DNA of 11,770 nt from DASSNR01 sp036278935 (GCA_036278935.1 DASUKA010000173.1:1-11770), one strand, 5' to 3'; numbered from the stretch's first letter, positions 1-7,405 are shown. A program made the numbers and translations. The notes: a model not told the origin generated them from the letters alone.

Positions 1-2083
1 ACGCGCCGTCGGCACCCGGATACACGACCAGCGAGAGCGGGCCATCCACCCGCTCGGCCGTGTATTGTTTGACCGGGCCCAGCGGGATGATGGCGCCAGC
101 GCGCACGTAGAGTGGCATGGTCGCCAGGTCGACCGGCCGAGCGACCTCCCGGCCGCCGTCCGCCTTCTGCTCCGTCCAGAAATCGTACCACGCGCCACGC
201 GGGAGGTAGAGCCGGCGCGACGCCGCGCCCGCCTCCGTGACCGGCGCCACCAGGATGTCGCGGCCCCAGAGATACTCATCGCCCCGCGCGACGGCCTGCG
301 CATCGTCGGGGTAGTGCAGCCAGAGGGCCCGGATGATCGGCTGGCCCGTCCGGTGTGCCTCGTGGACCGCGGTGTAGAGATAGGGCATGAGGCGGTAGCG
401 GAGCTCGAGGTACTTGCGGCAGATCGGCTCGACGGTGGGGTTGTGCAGCTCGCTCGGGTCGGGATCGGCGGCGCCGCCGTAGTTCCTGATCTCCGGCGGG
501 CCGAGCTCGCCGGTGTCCCAGCCCCACGGGAGTCGTAGCATCCAGGTGCGCCCGTGCGAGCGGAACAGGGTGCAGAACGCGCTGAACTGAAACCAGCGCA
601 GGTAGAGCTCCGCGGTGAACTCCTTGGTGGGCACGAAGCCGCCGGTGTCGGTGCCCCAGTAGGGAATGCCGGTGAGCGAGGTGTTGATGGCGTTGGGCAC
701 GTGCGTGCGCAGCGTCTCCCATGTGGAATAGACATCACCCGACCAGAGGAAGGGCGCGTAGCGCTGCATCCCCGCGTAGCCGTTGCGGTGGAGGGCGTAG
801 GGGCGCACGTGCGGCGCGTCCAGCTGCGGCCCTTCCCAGTACATCTGGATGCGCGTCAGGCGCGACGCAGGGTTCAGCGCATCGCCCTCATCCGGCCACC
901 ATCCATCCACGCCCATCGCCTGCAGCGCCCGGTGCTCGTCCCAGTAGCATGCCGCCTCGGTGTCGTCGAAGCGCGCCACGTTGCACGTGTCGCGCACCGT
1001 GCCGTGCAGGGAGCGGGTGAGAATCACAGCGTGGAGCACCACTCGGAAGTGCTCCTGGTGCAGCTCGTTCAGCATGGCCTGCGGATCGGGGAAGACCCGC
1101 GGGTTGAACTCGAACGAGCCGTTGGCCGTGTTCCACCCGGACGGCACGAAGCCGGTGCCCAGGTAGATGAGCGCGTCGCACGGCAGATGCTTCTCCCGGA
1201 AGGTGCGGGCGACCGACATCACCACGTCGCGGCTGGTGATGGTGCGATGCGACTGCTGATAGCCGAACGCCCAGAGCGGCGGAACCTCCGGATACCCAGT
1301 GAGCCGCGCATACTCGCGCATGACCTCCGTGGGCTCGTGCGCGCCCACGACAAAGAGGTCGAGAGGGAGCGCCTCGTCCACATCGGCCGGGCGTTCTCGA
1401 TCATCGTCACCGCCCGCGCCACGCGGGCCGCGGGGGAGGCCTGGGGCGAAGCGGCCGTCCGCGCCCGTCAGGTCGAACGTTCCGTAGGGATGATGGATGA
1501 ACATCGCCCAGCCGGCCGTGCCGATGAGCCAGGGGATGGGCACGCGGCCGCCATGCGTGCGCAACTCGTAGCCGCCCTGCCCGCTGTGCATCCGGTAGCG
1601 CGCGCCGCGGCGGTCGAACTGCGGACCCCCCTCGCCCAGGCCGAAGACAGGGCCGTCGCCCAGCGGGAAGGTGACCGTTCCCGTCGCCTCGTCGATGTGC
1701 AGCTGCTGGATCGTCCGGCCATCCTGGGAGTCCACGCGCACGGTGAGCGGGTTCGGCGACAGTGTGACAATGAGGTCGCCCGCGCGCACGCGCTGCAGTG
1801 CGGACAGGGAGGCGATGCGGGCAACCGGGGTCCCCAGCACCTGGCGGACCAGCGAGCCGTCCTGGGGAACGGGCTGCGGCGCGCCGTTGACCAGCGGCGC
1901 AATGGTGATCCGTACCGTGCTCGCGCTCGCCGGCGTGACGACGATCTCCACGGTGCGGCCGCGCAGAGTGAGAGCGCCGCGCGCGTGTGCGGCCTCCGGT
2001 GTGAGCTGCACGCCCAGCAACGCGCCGGCGCCGGCACATCCCAGGCTCTTCAACACGTCTCTGCGAGTGAGACCATCCGTCAT
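1..2083 (-). CDS. Tat-exported GH31 alpha-glycosidase, 3' end cut by window edge
   Basis: This frame is open from the ATG at 2083 to the left edge (about 694 codons) with no stop, so the C-terminus is missing. A GGAGGG ribosome binding site at 2092-2097 lies 8 nt before the ATG. The N-terminus carries a twin-arginine motif (TRRDVLK, Arg7-Arg8) followed by a short Ala/Gly/Leu hydrophobic stretch, so export by Tat is likely. The GH31 barrel is clear. The nucleophile motif WWPDEGD places Asp398 as the expected catalytic nucleophile, and WSGD places Asp450 as the expected acid/base. Further family blocks are PPLWAFGYQQS, GIPYWGTDTGGF, YRLMPYLYT and LWGRDILVAPVT. GH31 enzymes are retaining alpha-glycosidases, mostly alpha-glucosidases and alpha-xylosidases. 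Residues about 214-237 form a Gly/Asp/Arg-rich insertion that looks like a flexible loop. The sequence stops within the C-terminal beta domains, probably 50-100 residues short of the end. The gene is transcribed away from araD. The family call is firm; the substrate (xyloside, glucoside or other) cannot be read. Confidence 0.9.
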   Translation of the reverse strand, partial: MTDGLTRRDVLKSLGCAGAGALLGVQLTPEAAHARGALTLRGRTVEIVVTPASASTVRITIAPLVNGAPQPVPQDGSLVRQVLGTPVARIASLSALQRVRAGDLIVTLSPNPLTVRVDSQDGRTIQQLHIDEATGTVTFPLGDGPVFGLGEGGPQFDRRGARYRMHSGQGGYELRTHGGRVPIPWLIGTAGWAMFIHHPYGTFDLTGADGRFAPGLPRGPRGAGGDDDRERPADVDEALPLDLFVVGAHEPTEVMREYARLTGYPEVPPLWAFGYQQSHRTITSRDVVMSVARTFREKHLPCDALIYLGTGFVPSGWNTANGSFEFNPRVFPDPQAMLNELHQEHFRVVLHAVILTRSLHGTVRDTCNVARFDDTEAACYWDEHRALQAMGVDGWWPDEGDALNPASRLTRIQMYWEGPQLDAPHVRPYALHRNGYAGMQRYAPFLWSGDVYSTWETLRTHVPNAINTSLTGIPYWGTDTGGFVPTKEFTAELYLRWFQFSAFCTLFRSHGRTWMLRLPWGWDTGELGPPEIRNYGGAADPDPSELHNPTVEPICRKYLELRYRLMPYLYTAVHEAHRTGQPIIRALWLHYPDDAQAVARGDEYLWGRDILVAPVTEAGAASRRLYLPRGAWYDFWTEQKADGGREVARPVDLATMPLYVRAGAIIPLGPVKQYTAERVDGPLSLVVYPGADGA

Positions 2084-2091
2084 GGCGCGAG

Positions 2092-2097
2092 CCCTCC
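2092..2097 (-). promoter_or_regulatory. Ribosome binding site of the GH31 gene
   Basis: GGAGGG on the minus strand ends 8 nt before the ATG at 2083. It decides this start, which also begins the Tat signal peptide. Confidence 0.6.
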
Positions 2098-2202
2098 GCT
2101 GTCCGCCCGCTCATCGCCAGCCGTGCCGCCGGCGTGCCAACGGCCGCACCATGGGCGTGCCGGCACAGGTGGTATGTCAGAGCAGGTTCATCAGTTAATT
2201 TT

Positions 2203-2218
2203 GGATACAGTATACCAT
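2203..2218. promoter_or_regulatory. AT-rich palindromic element, candidate operator between the GH31 gene and araD
   Basis: The sequence GGATACAGTATACCAT contains the perfect 9-bp inverted repeat ATAC-A-GTAT at 2205-2213, flanked by GG and ACC. It lies in a short AT-rich island (about 2191-2218) within otherwise very GC-rich DNA. It bears no resemblance to the AAGCGCTT operators elsewhere in the window. Sites built on GTATAC/ATAC half-sites are common for GntR-family regulators, so a second regulator is possible; that link is inference. The element overlaps a candidate -10 box for the GH31 gene. Confidence 0.4.
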
Positions 2219-2235
2219 GCAGTGACCGCCGTCAA
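2209..2235 (-). promoter_or_regulatory. Candidate promoter for the GH31 gene
   Basis: On the minus strand, TTGACG (2230-2235, 5/6 to the sigma-70 -35) is followed by TATACT (2209-2214, 5/6 to the -10). The spacer is only 15 bp, shorter than the preferred 17. The leader to the ATG at 2083 would be about 120 nt and contains GTGCCGGCAC-type repeats that could fold. Confidence 0.35.
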
Positions 2236-2270
2236 ATCGCGACATGGTGCCCCGCATCACGTCACGGCTC

Positions 2271-2299
2271 TTGACGCTCCATCCTGGGCGGGCTATTAC
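2271..2299 (+). promoter_or_regulatory. Candidate promoter for araD
   Basis: TTGACG at 2271-2276 and TATTAC at 2294-2299 are separated by exactly 17 bp (5/6 and 4/6 matches to sigma-70 boxes). Transcription would begin near 2306, giving a leader of about 70 nt. No AAGCGCTT operator lies near it, so araD may not be under the LacI repressor. Confidence 0.45.
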
Positions 2300-2378
2300 T
2301 CCGCCCACGCGCAACCGCGATGGCCGCGCCGGCATCGCTCCGTGCCCCTCCGCTCCATCCGCCAGGATGCCGACTCCC

Positions 2379-3077
2379 ATGCTTGCCACGCTGCGTGCTG
2401 AGGTCCTTCGGGCCAACGTCGAGCTGTCCCGTCGCGGCCTCGCCCTGTACACCTTCGGGAACGCCAGCGCCCTCGCCCGCGAGGAGGGACTGGTCGTCAT
2501 CAAACCCAGCGGCGTCCCGTACAGCACCATGCGTCCCGAGGACCTGGTGGTGACCGACCTCGACGGGCGCGTCGTCGAAGGTAGCATGCGGCCATCCTCC
2601 GACCTGCCGACGCACCTCGTGCTCTACCGTGCCTTCCCAATGCTCGGCGGCATCGTACACACTCACTCGCACTACGCCACCGTATGGGCGCAGGCGGGAC
2701 GCGAGATACCGTGCATGGGCACCACGCACGCGGACTACTTCCACGGGCCGGTGCCGATCACGCAGCCGATGGCGGATGAGGAGATTGCCGCCAGCTACGA
2801 GGCGAATACCGGGCACGCCATCGTCCGCCGGTTCCGGGAGCTGAGCCCCGCGGAGATGCCGGCCGCGCTCGTGGCGGGGCATGCCAGCTTCTGCTGGGGC
2901 CCCACTGTTTCGGATGCGGTGGAGACGGCCTCGATTCTGGAAACGGTGGCCCACATGGCCTACGACACGGCGGCGCTGAACCCCGGTGCGGCCCCCATCG
3001 GGCCCGCGTTGCTGGATAAACACTTCCTGCGGAAGCACGGGGCAAACGCGTACTACGGGCAGCCGAGCGCGGGGTAG
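2379..3077 (+). CDS. araD: L-ribulose-5-phosphate 4-epimerase
   Basis: Class II aldolase-fold enzyme that converts L-ribulose-5-phosphate to D-xylulose-5-phosphate, the last step of bacterial L-arabinose catabolism, in the cytoplasm. The 232-residue product matches E. coli AraD (231 aa) from end to end. The active site is intact: Asp75 (SSD), zinc ligands His94 and His96 (VHTHSHY), Asp119 (THADYF), third zinc ligand His168 (GHASFCWG) and Tyr226 in the C-terminal AYYGQ. These correspond to E. coli Asp76, His95, His97, Asp120, His171 and Tyr229. The start at 2379 matches the E. coli N-terminus; an in-frame ATG at 2367 would add four residues. Neither start has a strong ribosome binding site (AGGA at 2364-2367 is 11 nt from 2379). 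The gene stands alone, divergent from the GH31 gene and convergent with araB 41 bp away. No rho-independent terminator is visible in the gap. Confidence 0.92.
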   Translation: MLATLRAEVLRANVELSRRGLALYTFGNASALAREEGLVVIKPSGVPYSTMRPEDLVVTDLDGRVVEGSMRPSSDLPTHLVLYRAFPMLGGIVHTHSHYATVWAQAGREIPCMGTTHADYFHGPVPITQPMADEEIAASYEANTGHAIVRRFRELSPAEMPAALVAGHASFCWGPTVSDAVETASILETVAHMAYDTAALNPGAAPIGPALLDKHFLRKHGANAYYGQPSAG

Positions 3078-3118
3078 GCGCGGTGTAGGAGGAGAGGATC
3101 GGTGCGGCCCGCCAGGCG

Positions 3119-4741
3119 TCAGCCCGCGCGCGCCTCCGCCGCCACCGCCCGGAGCTCCGGCAGAATCCCTCCGGCCGCGACGGCCTCCGCACCCGGGCTG
3201 CCGAGCCCGAAATAGAGCGCGCGGAACATCGGGTAGAGGCGTGCATAGCCGCGACTGCCCTCCGGCTCCGGGTGCACGGTGCGGTACGGCGGACAGAGCG
3301 CCGCCTGCGCAGCCTCGAGCGTCGGGAATGCGCCAGCCGCCAGCAGCGCGAACAATGCCGAGCCGAGACTCGTGATCGGGCGCTCCGGGACGAGCACCGG
3401 CTTGTTCAGCACGTTGGCGTAGACCTGATTGAGTACCGCGTTCTTCTGCGGGATGCCGCCCGCCTGGATGACGCGGCGCACCGGCACGCCGTGCTCGCTC
3501 ATGCGCTCCAGGATGATGCGCGTATGAAATGCCGTTCCCTCGATGGCCGCGAACAGCTCGTCCTGCGCCGTATGCTGCAGGTTCCAGCCGAGTGTCACGC
3601 CGCCCAGGCGCGGGTTCACCAGCACCGTGCGGTCGCCGTTGTCCCAGGTCAGGCGCAGCAGCCCCGTCTGGCCGGCACGGTAGCTGTCGAGGCCAACCGA
3701 CAGGGCGCCCACCGTCGTGCCGGCGCGCGTGGCGATCGCCTCGAAGATGTCGCCCGTAGCGGAGAGGCCGGCTTCGATACCCGCATACGACGGATGCACC
3801 GATCCCTGCACCACGCCGCACACCCCCGGCACGCACGCCGTGCGAGCGGCGATCGCGATGATGCAGGTGGACGACCCGACGACGTTCACCACGTCGCCCT
3901 CGGCGACGCCCGCCCCCATCGCGTCCCAGTGGGCATCGAAGGCCCCCACAGGAATCGGGATGCCAGGTGAGAGGCCGAGTTTTCCGGCCCAGTCGGCCGT
4001 GAGACGGCCGGCCACGTGGTCCGACGTCTGGTAGCATCCCGCGAGCCGCTTCCCGATGCCGGCCAGCAACGGGTCGACCGCGCGGAAGAAATCGTCAGCG
4101 GGAAAGCCACCCAGATCGGCGTGCCAGAGCCACTTGTGCCCCATGGCGCACACGCTGCGCGGCAGCTGTGCCGGGTCGGTGATGCCGCACAACGTGGCGG
4201 CCACCATGTCGCAGTGTTCGAGTGCGGTCACCAGCTCATTGCGGCGAGTGGGGTTGTGGCGCAGCCAGTGCAGCAGCTTGGCGAAGCCCCATTCGGAGGA
4301 GTACACGCCGCCGCACCGCTCGATGGCGCTCACGCCGGTGTCCAGCGCCACCTCGGTGATGCGTGCGGCTTCCTCCGATGCGCGGTGGTCGCACCAGAGG
4401 TAGTACTCGTCGAGCGGCGTGAGCCCGTCGCCGACTGGAATGACGGTGGATCCCGTGGTGTCGAGGGCGAGGGCCGCAATGCGAGTGCCGTCCACGTGCG
4501 CGTCGGCCAGGGCGGCGCGCATCGCCTCTGTGAGCGCCGCCATGTGCGATGCGTGCGACTGCGTGGCGAAGTCCGGGTCTCCCGCGCGTCGGTTGACCGG
4601 ATACTCCGCGATCCCAGTGCCGATGGGACCTGACCGGCTGTCGACAATGGAGACGCGGACGCTCTGTGTGCCGAAGTCCACCCCGGCAACGAGCGTCGGG
4701 TCTGTCACCGCGGCCGAAGGGCTACCGGTGCCAGAGGACAT
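3119..4741 (-). CDS. araB: Ribulokinase, FGGY family
   Basis: ATP-dependent kinase that phosphorylates L-ribulose to L-ribulose-5-phosphate in the cytoplasm. The 540-residue product is near the usual ribulokinase length (E. coli AraB, 566). The N-terminal FGGY domain opens with a phosphate-binding loop, GVDFGTQS (residues 20-27). The block GAFDAHWDAMGAG with Asp269 as candidate catalytic base, followed by VVGSSTCIIAIA, closely resembles the AraB-specific region (GAFDCH...GTSTC in E. coli). The C-terminal domain contains QAGGIPQKNAVLNQVYANV and the SLGSALFALLAAG helix. The ATG at 4741 overlaps the end of the upstream isomerase gene (stop at 4722) by 20 nt and is preceded by GGGGTGGG within that gene, suggesting translational coupling. 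A GTG at 4708, just before the conserved domain, is an alternative start. The order isomerase-kinase, with araD on the opposite strand, differs from the araBAD order of E. coli. Confidence 0.9.
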   Translation of the reverse strand: MSSGTGSPSAAVTDPTLVAGVDFGTQSVRVSIVDSRSGPIGTGIAEYPVNRRAGDPDFATQSHASHMAALTEAMRAALADAHVDGTRIAALALDTTGSTVIPVGDGLTPLDEYYLWCDHRASEEAARITEVALDTGVSAIERCGGVYSSEWGFAKLLHWLRHNPTRRNELVTALEHCDMVAATLCGITDPAQLPRSVCAMGHKWLWHADLGGFPADDFFRAVDPLLAGIGKRLAGCYQTSDHVAGRLTADWAGKLGLSPGIPIPVGAFDAHWDAMGAGVAEGDVVNVVGSSTCIIAIAARTACVPGVCGVVQGSVHPSYAGIEAGLSATGDIFEAIATRAGTTVGALSVGLDSYRAGQTGLLRLTWDNGDRTVLVNPRLGGVTLGWNLQHTAQDELFAAIEGTAFHTRIILERMSEHGVPVRRVIQAGGIPQKNAVLNQVYANVLNKPVLVPERPITSLGSALFALLAAGAFPTLEAAQAALCPPYRTVHPEPEGSRGYARLYPMFRALYFGLGSPGAEAVAAGGILPELRAVAAEARAG

Positions 4742-6233
4742 CCCACCCCAGGTAGCGCGTGGTCGCCTCCTCGAGCACCCGAGCAACCGAGGACAGGTTG
4801 GCAGCCACGTGGTGCTCGAAGCCGTTGGCGCAGATGTAGCGCAGCAACTCCTGCAGCCGCGGAATCTCGACCACGCCCGCACCGCCGAACGTCGTCAGCG
4901 GATCGGCGGTGAAGCGTCCCTCGCCCACGTAGCCGCGGATCTTCCCCGTACGGTCGTTCGTGGAGAAGCGCGCATAGCTCATCGGCCCCGCCTTCACCCG
5001 GCCGACACAGGTGCCGTACGTATTCTCCTTTCCCACTGTTCCCGCGATGATCTCCTGGTAGTCCATCCGGACGTCCTCGAAGAAGTGCTTGGGCAGGTTG
5101 CTGCAGTGGAAGCAGACCGCCTTGTCGGGATCGTCGCCGTAGTTGTTGTTCCAGTCGAGGAGCGCGCTCGGCGTCTGGGAGGCGAGCGCGAGCGCGTACA
5201 TGCTCACGGTGCCGCACACGTCCACCTCGCACGCACTCGGCATGAGGTCGTTGCTCATCATGCTCATGAGCGTGCACGGCACGACGCCGAAGAACTCCTC
5301 CATGGCGGTCCAGCACTGGATGGCGGTGATGGTGACCTCCACCTCCCGCATCCAGCCGTCGATCACGGCGCCGAGCTTGGCCATCTTGAGGAGCGCCGGT
5401 TGGGGAATGCCATCGGTGGGCACGTAGGCAGTCATCTGATCGAGCTTGGTGCGGACGGCAGGATCGTCGTCGCCTAGCCGGCGGACGCGACCGAGGATCT
5501 CGGAGAGGTCTACGGGCTCGACGGAGATGCCGCTCGCCTCGAGGAGCTTCTCGCTGTACCGCACGGTCTTGAACGCGGCGGGGCGCGTGCCGATGGCGCC
5601 GATGCGCGCGGTCCTGAGCCCCCGCACCACGCGGCAGACGGCGGCGAACCAGTGCAGGTCCTGCCGCAGGCTCTCCGCGCCGATGGGCTGCGTGTGGAGC
5701 GAGGTGAGCGAGTACGGGATCCCGTACTGGGTGAGCGCGTTGCAGACGGACATCTTGCCGCAGAACGAGTCCCGCCGGAACTGGATGCTCATGCGCGACG
5801 GGGTGTCGGCCCACGCATGGATGAGCACCGGCACGTTGAGCCCCGCGAGGCGGAGCGTTTCGGCGACGGCGCTCTCATCGCCGAAGTTGGGGAGGGTGAC
5901 GATGATGCCATCCAGCTGATCGCGGTGGTCGCGGAAGAGCGCGGCGCAGGCCCGAGCTTCCGCGCGCGATTCGACGGCGCCGTACCGGCTGTCGTCGGTG
6001 CCGAGGGTCACGACGTCGAATCCTTCGCGCTCGAGGAGGGCGGTCATCTCGGCGCGTCCCTGTTCGGCGAGCTGGCCGGGGAAGAAGCCCCGGTTCCCGA
6101 CGAGGAGCCCGAAGGTCATGCGCGCGGCCTGCGGTGGCTGCGGCGTGTCGGGAACGGGAGAGGTTGCGGGCGTGGGGCGCGGTGTGGCGGGCGCGGCGCC
6201 GCCGACGTTCGAGTGAAGCTGGTGGAGGCGCAT
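4722..6233 (-). CDS. L-fucose isomerase-like protein, candidate L-arabinose isomerase
   Basis: Sugar isomerase of the fucose isomerase-like superfamily (COG2407 type), not the classical AraA family. The conserved core begins near MTFGLLVGNRGFF (ATG at 6119). It contains the pattern IQCW...EE (about 5289-5320), CEVDVCG (about 5210-5235) and FHCSNLP (about 5090-5115); these supply the Glu, Asp/Glu and His expected to bind the catalytic metal in this fold. Position next to araB, with araD nearby, argues that it isomerises L-arabinose to L-ribulose, filling the AraA step (inference). Three in-frame ATGs are possible. The one at 6233 (503 aa) has a GAGG site 5 nt upstream and lies just downstream of the promoter and operator, so it is used here. 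It adds 38 residues before 6119, mostly Ala/Pro/Thr. The ATG at 6296 forms an ATGA overlap with the repressor stop, but that reading would translate through the operator. The gene is probably co-transcribed with araB. Confidence 0.8.
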   Translation of the reverse strand: MRLHQLHSNVGGAAPATPRPTPATSPVPDTPQPPQAARMTFGLLVGNRGFFPGQLAEQGRAEMTALLEREGFDVVTLGTDDSRYGAVESRAEARACAALFRDHRDQLDGIIVTLPNFGDESAVAETLRLAGLNVPVLIHAWADTPSRMSIQFRRDSFCGKMSVCNALTQYGIPYSLTSLHTQPIGAESLRQDLHWFAAVCRVVRGLRTARIGAIGTRPAAFKTVRYSEKLLEASGISVEPVDLSEILGRVRRLGDDDPAVRTKLDQMTAYVPTDGIPQPALLKMAKLGAVIDGWMREVEVTITAIQCWTAMEEFFGVVPCTLMSMMSNDLMPSACEVDVCGTVSMYALALASQTPSALLDWNNNYGDDPDKAVCFHCSNLPKHFFEDVRMDYQEIIAGTVGKENTYGTCVGRVKAGPMSYARFSTNDRTGKIRGYVGEGRFTADPLTTFGGAGVVEIPRLQELLRYICANGFEHHVAANLSSVARVLEEATTRYLGWDVLWHR

Positions 6234-6237
6234 CCGA

Positions 6238-6242
6238 TCCTC
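6238..6242 (-). promoter_or_regulatory. Ribosome binding site supporting the isomerase start at 6233
   Basis: The minus strand reads ACGAGGATCGGATG here: a GAGGA core, with GAGG ending 5 nt before the ATG at 6233. The downstream candidate start at 6119 has only a weak CAGG. The start is therefore favoured, although the conserved fold begins only at 6119. Confidence 0.4.
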
Positions 6243-6247
6243 GTTGA

Positions 6248-6261
6248 TGTAAGCGCTTGCA
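6248..6261 (-). promoter_or_regulatory. LacI-family operator in front of the isomerase-kinase operon
   Basis: The minus strand reads TGCAAGCGCTTACA, an imperfect palindrome with the central CG and AAGCGCTT core typical of LacI-family operators. It is an exact reverse-complement copy of the site at 7479-7492 in front of the transporter genes; the shared match extends to 15 nt. Its first T is also the last T of the candidate -10 box TATAGT, so bound repressor would cover the transcription start. The presumed ligand-responsive regulator is the adjacent LacI-family protein. Confidence 0.8.
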
Positions 6262-6289
6262 CTATAGGGTTCGGGCCCTGGAAGAGGAA
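6261..6289 (-). promoter_or_regulatory. Candidate promoter of the isomerase-kinase operon
   Basis: TATAGT (6261-6266, minus strand) matches the sigma-70 -10 at 5/6 and runs directly into the operator. At a 17-bp spacing the -35 position (6284-6289) reads TTCCTC, a poor match, so the promoter may be weak or need help. It fits entirely in the gap after the repressor stop codon. Confidence 0.45.
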
Positions 6290-6292
6290 GGG

Positions 6293-7345
6293 TCATTTCC
6301 GCGCCACGGCCACCGGCCGCCGGGGCTGCCCCCGCCGGCCCGCCGGACGCGTCTGGGCGGGCGCCGTCGACTCCCGCACCACAAGCTCGGTGTCCACCAG
6401 CACCTCATGGCCATGCTCGCGGTGCCCGGGGTGCGAGGGAATGAGCGCCTCGCAGATGAGATGGCCGATCTCCTCCCGCGGAATATGGGCTGTGGTGAGG
6501 GCGGGGGAGACGAATTGGGCCAGCCCGATGTCGTCGAAGCCCGTGACCGATAGCTCATCGGGCACGGCGATGCGCCGCGCGTGCAGCTCGCGGAGCACGC
6601 CCAGCGCCATGAAATCGTTCACGCAGACGATGGCCGTGGGGTGCACGCCCGAGGTGAGGATCTCGCGCGCCGCATTCTGGCCACCCACGGGGCCGTCGGC
6701 GCTGCCCACCGTCATGACTTTGAGGCGGGGGGCGTACGCCTGGGCCACCTCCAGGAAGGTGCGCTTCCGGTCGTTCAGCGGCTCGAGCGTGGTGTGGTGG
6801 CCGATGAACGCCATGCGGCGGTGCCCCAGCCCGTACAGGTACTCCACGATCCGCTGCATGCCGTTCTGGTAATTCACCTTGATGTTGGTGATATTGGCGC
6901 GGGCGGCCCCGACGTCGTAGAACACCACCGGCAGCCGGCTGTCGGCCAGCTCGCGGATGAGCGAGGGCTTCATCTCCGAGACCACGACCGCCAGGCCCGA
7001 CACGCGCCGCCCGATCATCAGCCGGACACTGGACACCAGGTGTTGCGGGCGATAATCAGTATTGGCCACGAGCACCTCGTAGCCGCGGCGGTGCGCATCC
7101 GCTTCGAGGGTGCGAAAGATATCCAGGAAGAAGGGATTTTCGAGGTTGGAGACGATCATGCCGAGCGTGCGGTTGGGGCCGCCCGCCAGCATCCGGGCGT
7201 TCAGATTCGGGGTGTACTTGAGCTCCTCGACCGCCTGGATCACGCGGGCCTTGGTGGCATGCTTGACGCGGCCGACGTTGTTCAGGACGCGCGACACGGT
7301 GGCCGTGGAGACGTTGGCGCGTTTGGCGACATCCTCGAGATTCAT
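6293..7345 (-). CDS. LacI-family transcriptional repressor of the arabinose genes
   Basis: 350-residue LacI/GalR-family regulator. Residues about 3-22 form the helix-turn-helix (LEDVAKRANVSTATVSRVLN). NARMLAGG (49-56) is the hinge helix that inserts into the minor groove at the central CG of the operator. The rest is a periplasmic-binding-protein-like effector domain (TLGMIVSNLENPFFLDI, GHRRMAFIGH, TGFDDIGLAQFVSPALTT). The last 18 or so residues are an Arg/Pro/Gly-rich basic tail that family members do not usually carry. The gene lies between two identical operators, one in front of the downstream isomerase-kinase genes and one in front of the divergent transporter genes, which makes it their likely repressor, with L-arabinose or a derivative as the probable inducer (inference). 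In role it would resemble the LacI-type AraR of Corynebacterium, but orthology cannot be shown here. No clear ribosome binding site precedes the ATG at 7345. Confidence 0.9.
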   Translation of the reverse strand: MNLEDVAKRANVSTATVSRVLNNVGRVKHATKARVIQAVEELKYTPNLNARMLAGGPNRTLGMIVSNLENPFFLDIFRTLEADAHRRGYEVLVANTDYRPQHLVSSVRLMIGRRVSGLAVVVSEMKPSLIRELADSRLPVVFYDVGAARANITNIKVNYQNGMQRIVEYLYGLGHRRMAFIGHHTTLEPLNDRKRTFLEVAQAYAPRLKVMTVGSADGPVGGQNAAREILTSGVHPTAIVCVNDFMALGVLRELHARRIAVPDELSVTGFDDIGLAQFVSPALTTAHIPREEIGHLICEALIPSHPGHREHGHEVLVDTELVVRESTAPAQTRPAGRRGQPRRPVAVARK

Positions 7346-7405
7346 GGGCGGTCGGGGCTTCGGGTGCGATCGCGGTGGTGTGCGGGTGCGGCATCCCGTG
7401 GGCCA

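Noticed and set aside
2100..2175. GC-rich repeats (GGCGTGCC and GTGCCGGCAC) in the GH31 leader as a riboswitch or repeat family.
   Set aside because: Short, compatible with chance at this base composition, and without a conserved aptamer pattern I can name.
554..2401. A 615-codon plus-strand open frame opposite the GH31 gene.
   Set aside because: Arg/Ala/His-rich, low-complexity translation with no family features; it is the antisense of a clear GH31 gene in high-GC DNA, where such frames are common.
3078..3118. A possible bidirectional terminator between the convergent araD and araB genes.
   Set aside because: Only 41 bp, with no stable inverted repeat or T-run on either strand.
2262..4037. 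A 591-codon minus-strand open frame across araD and the end of araB.
   Set aside because: Gly/Arg-rich composition with no motif; both true genes on these bases have intact active sites.
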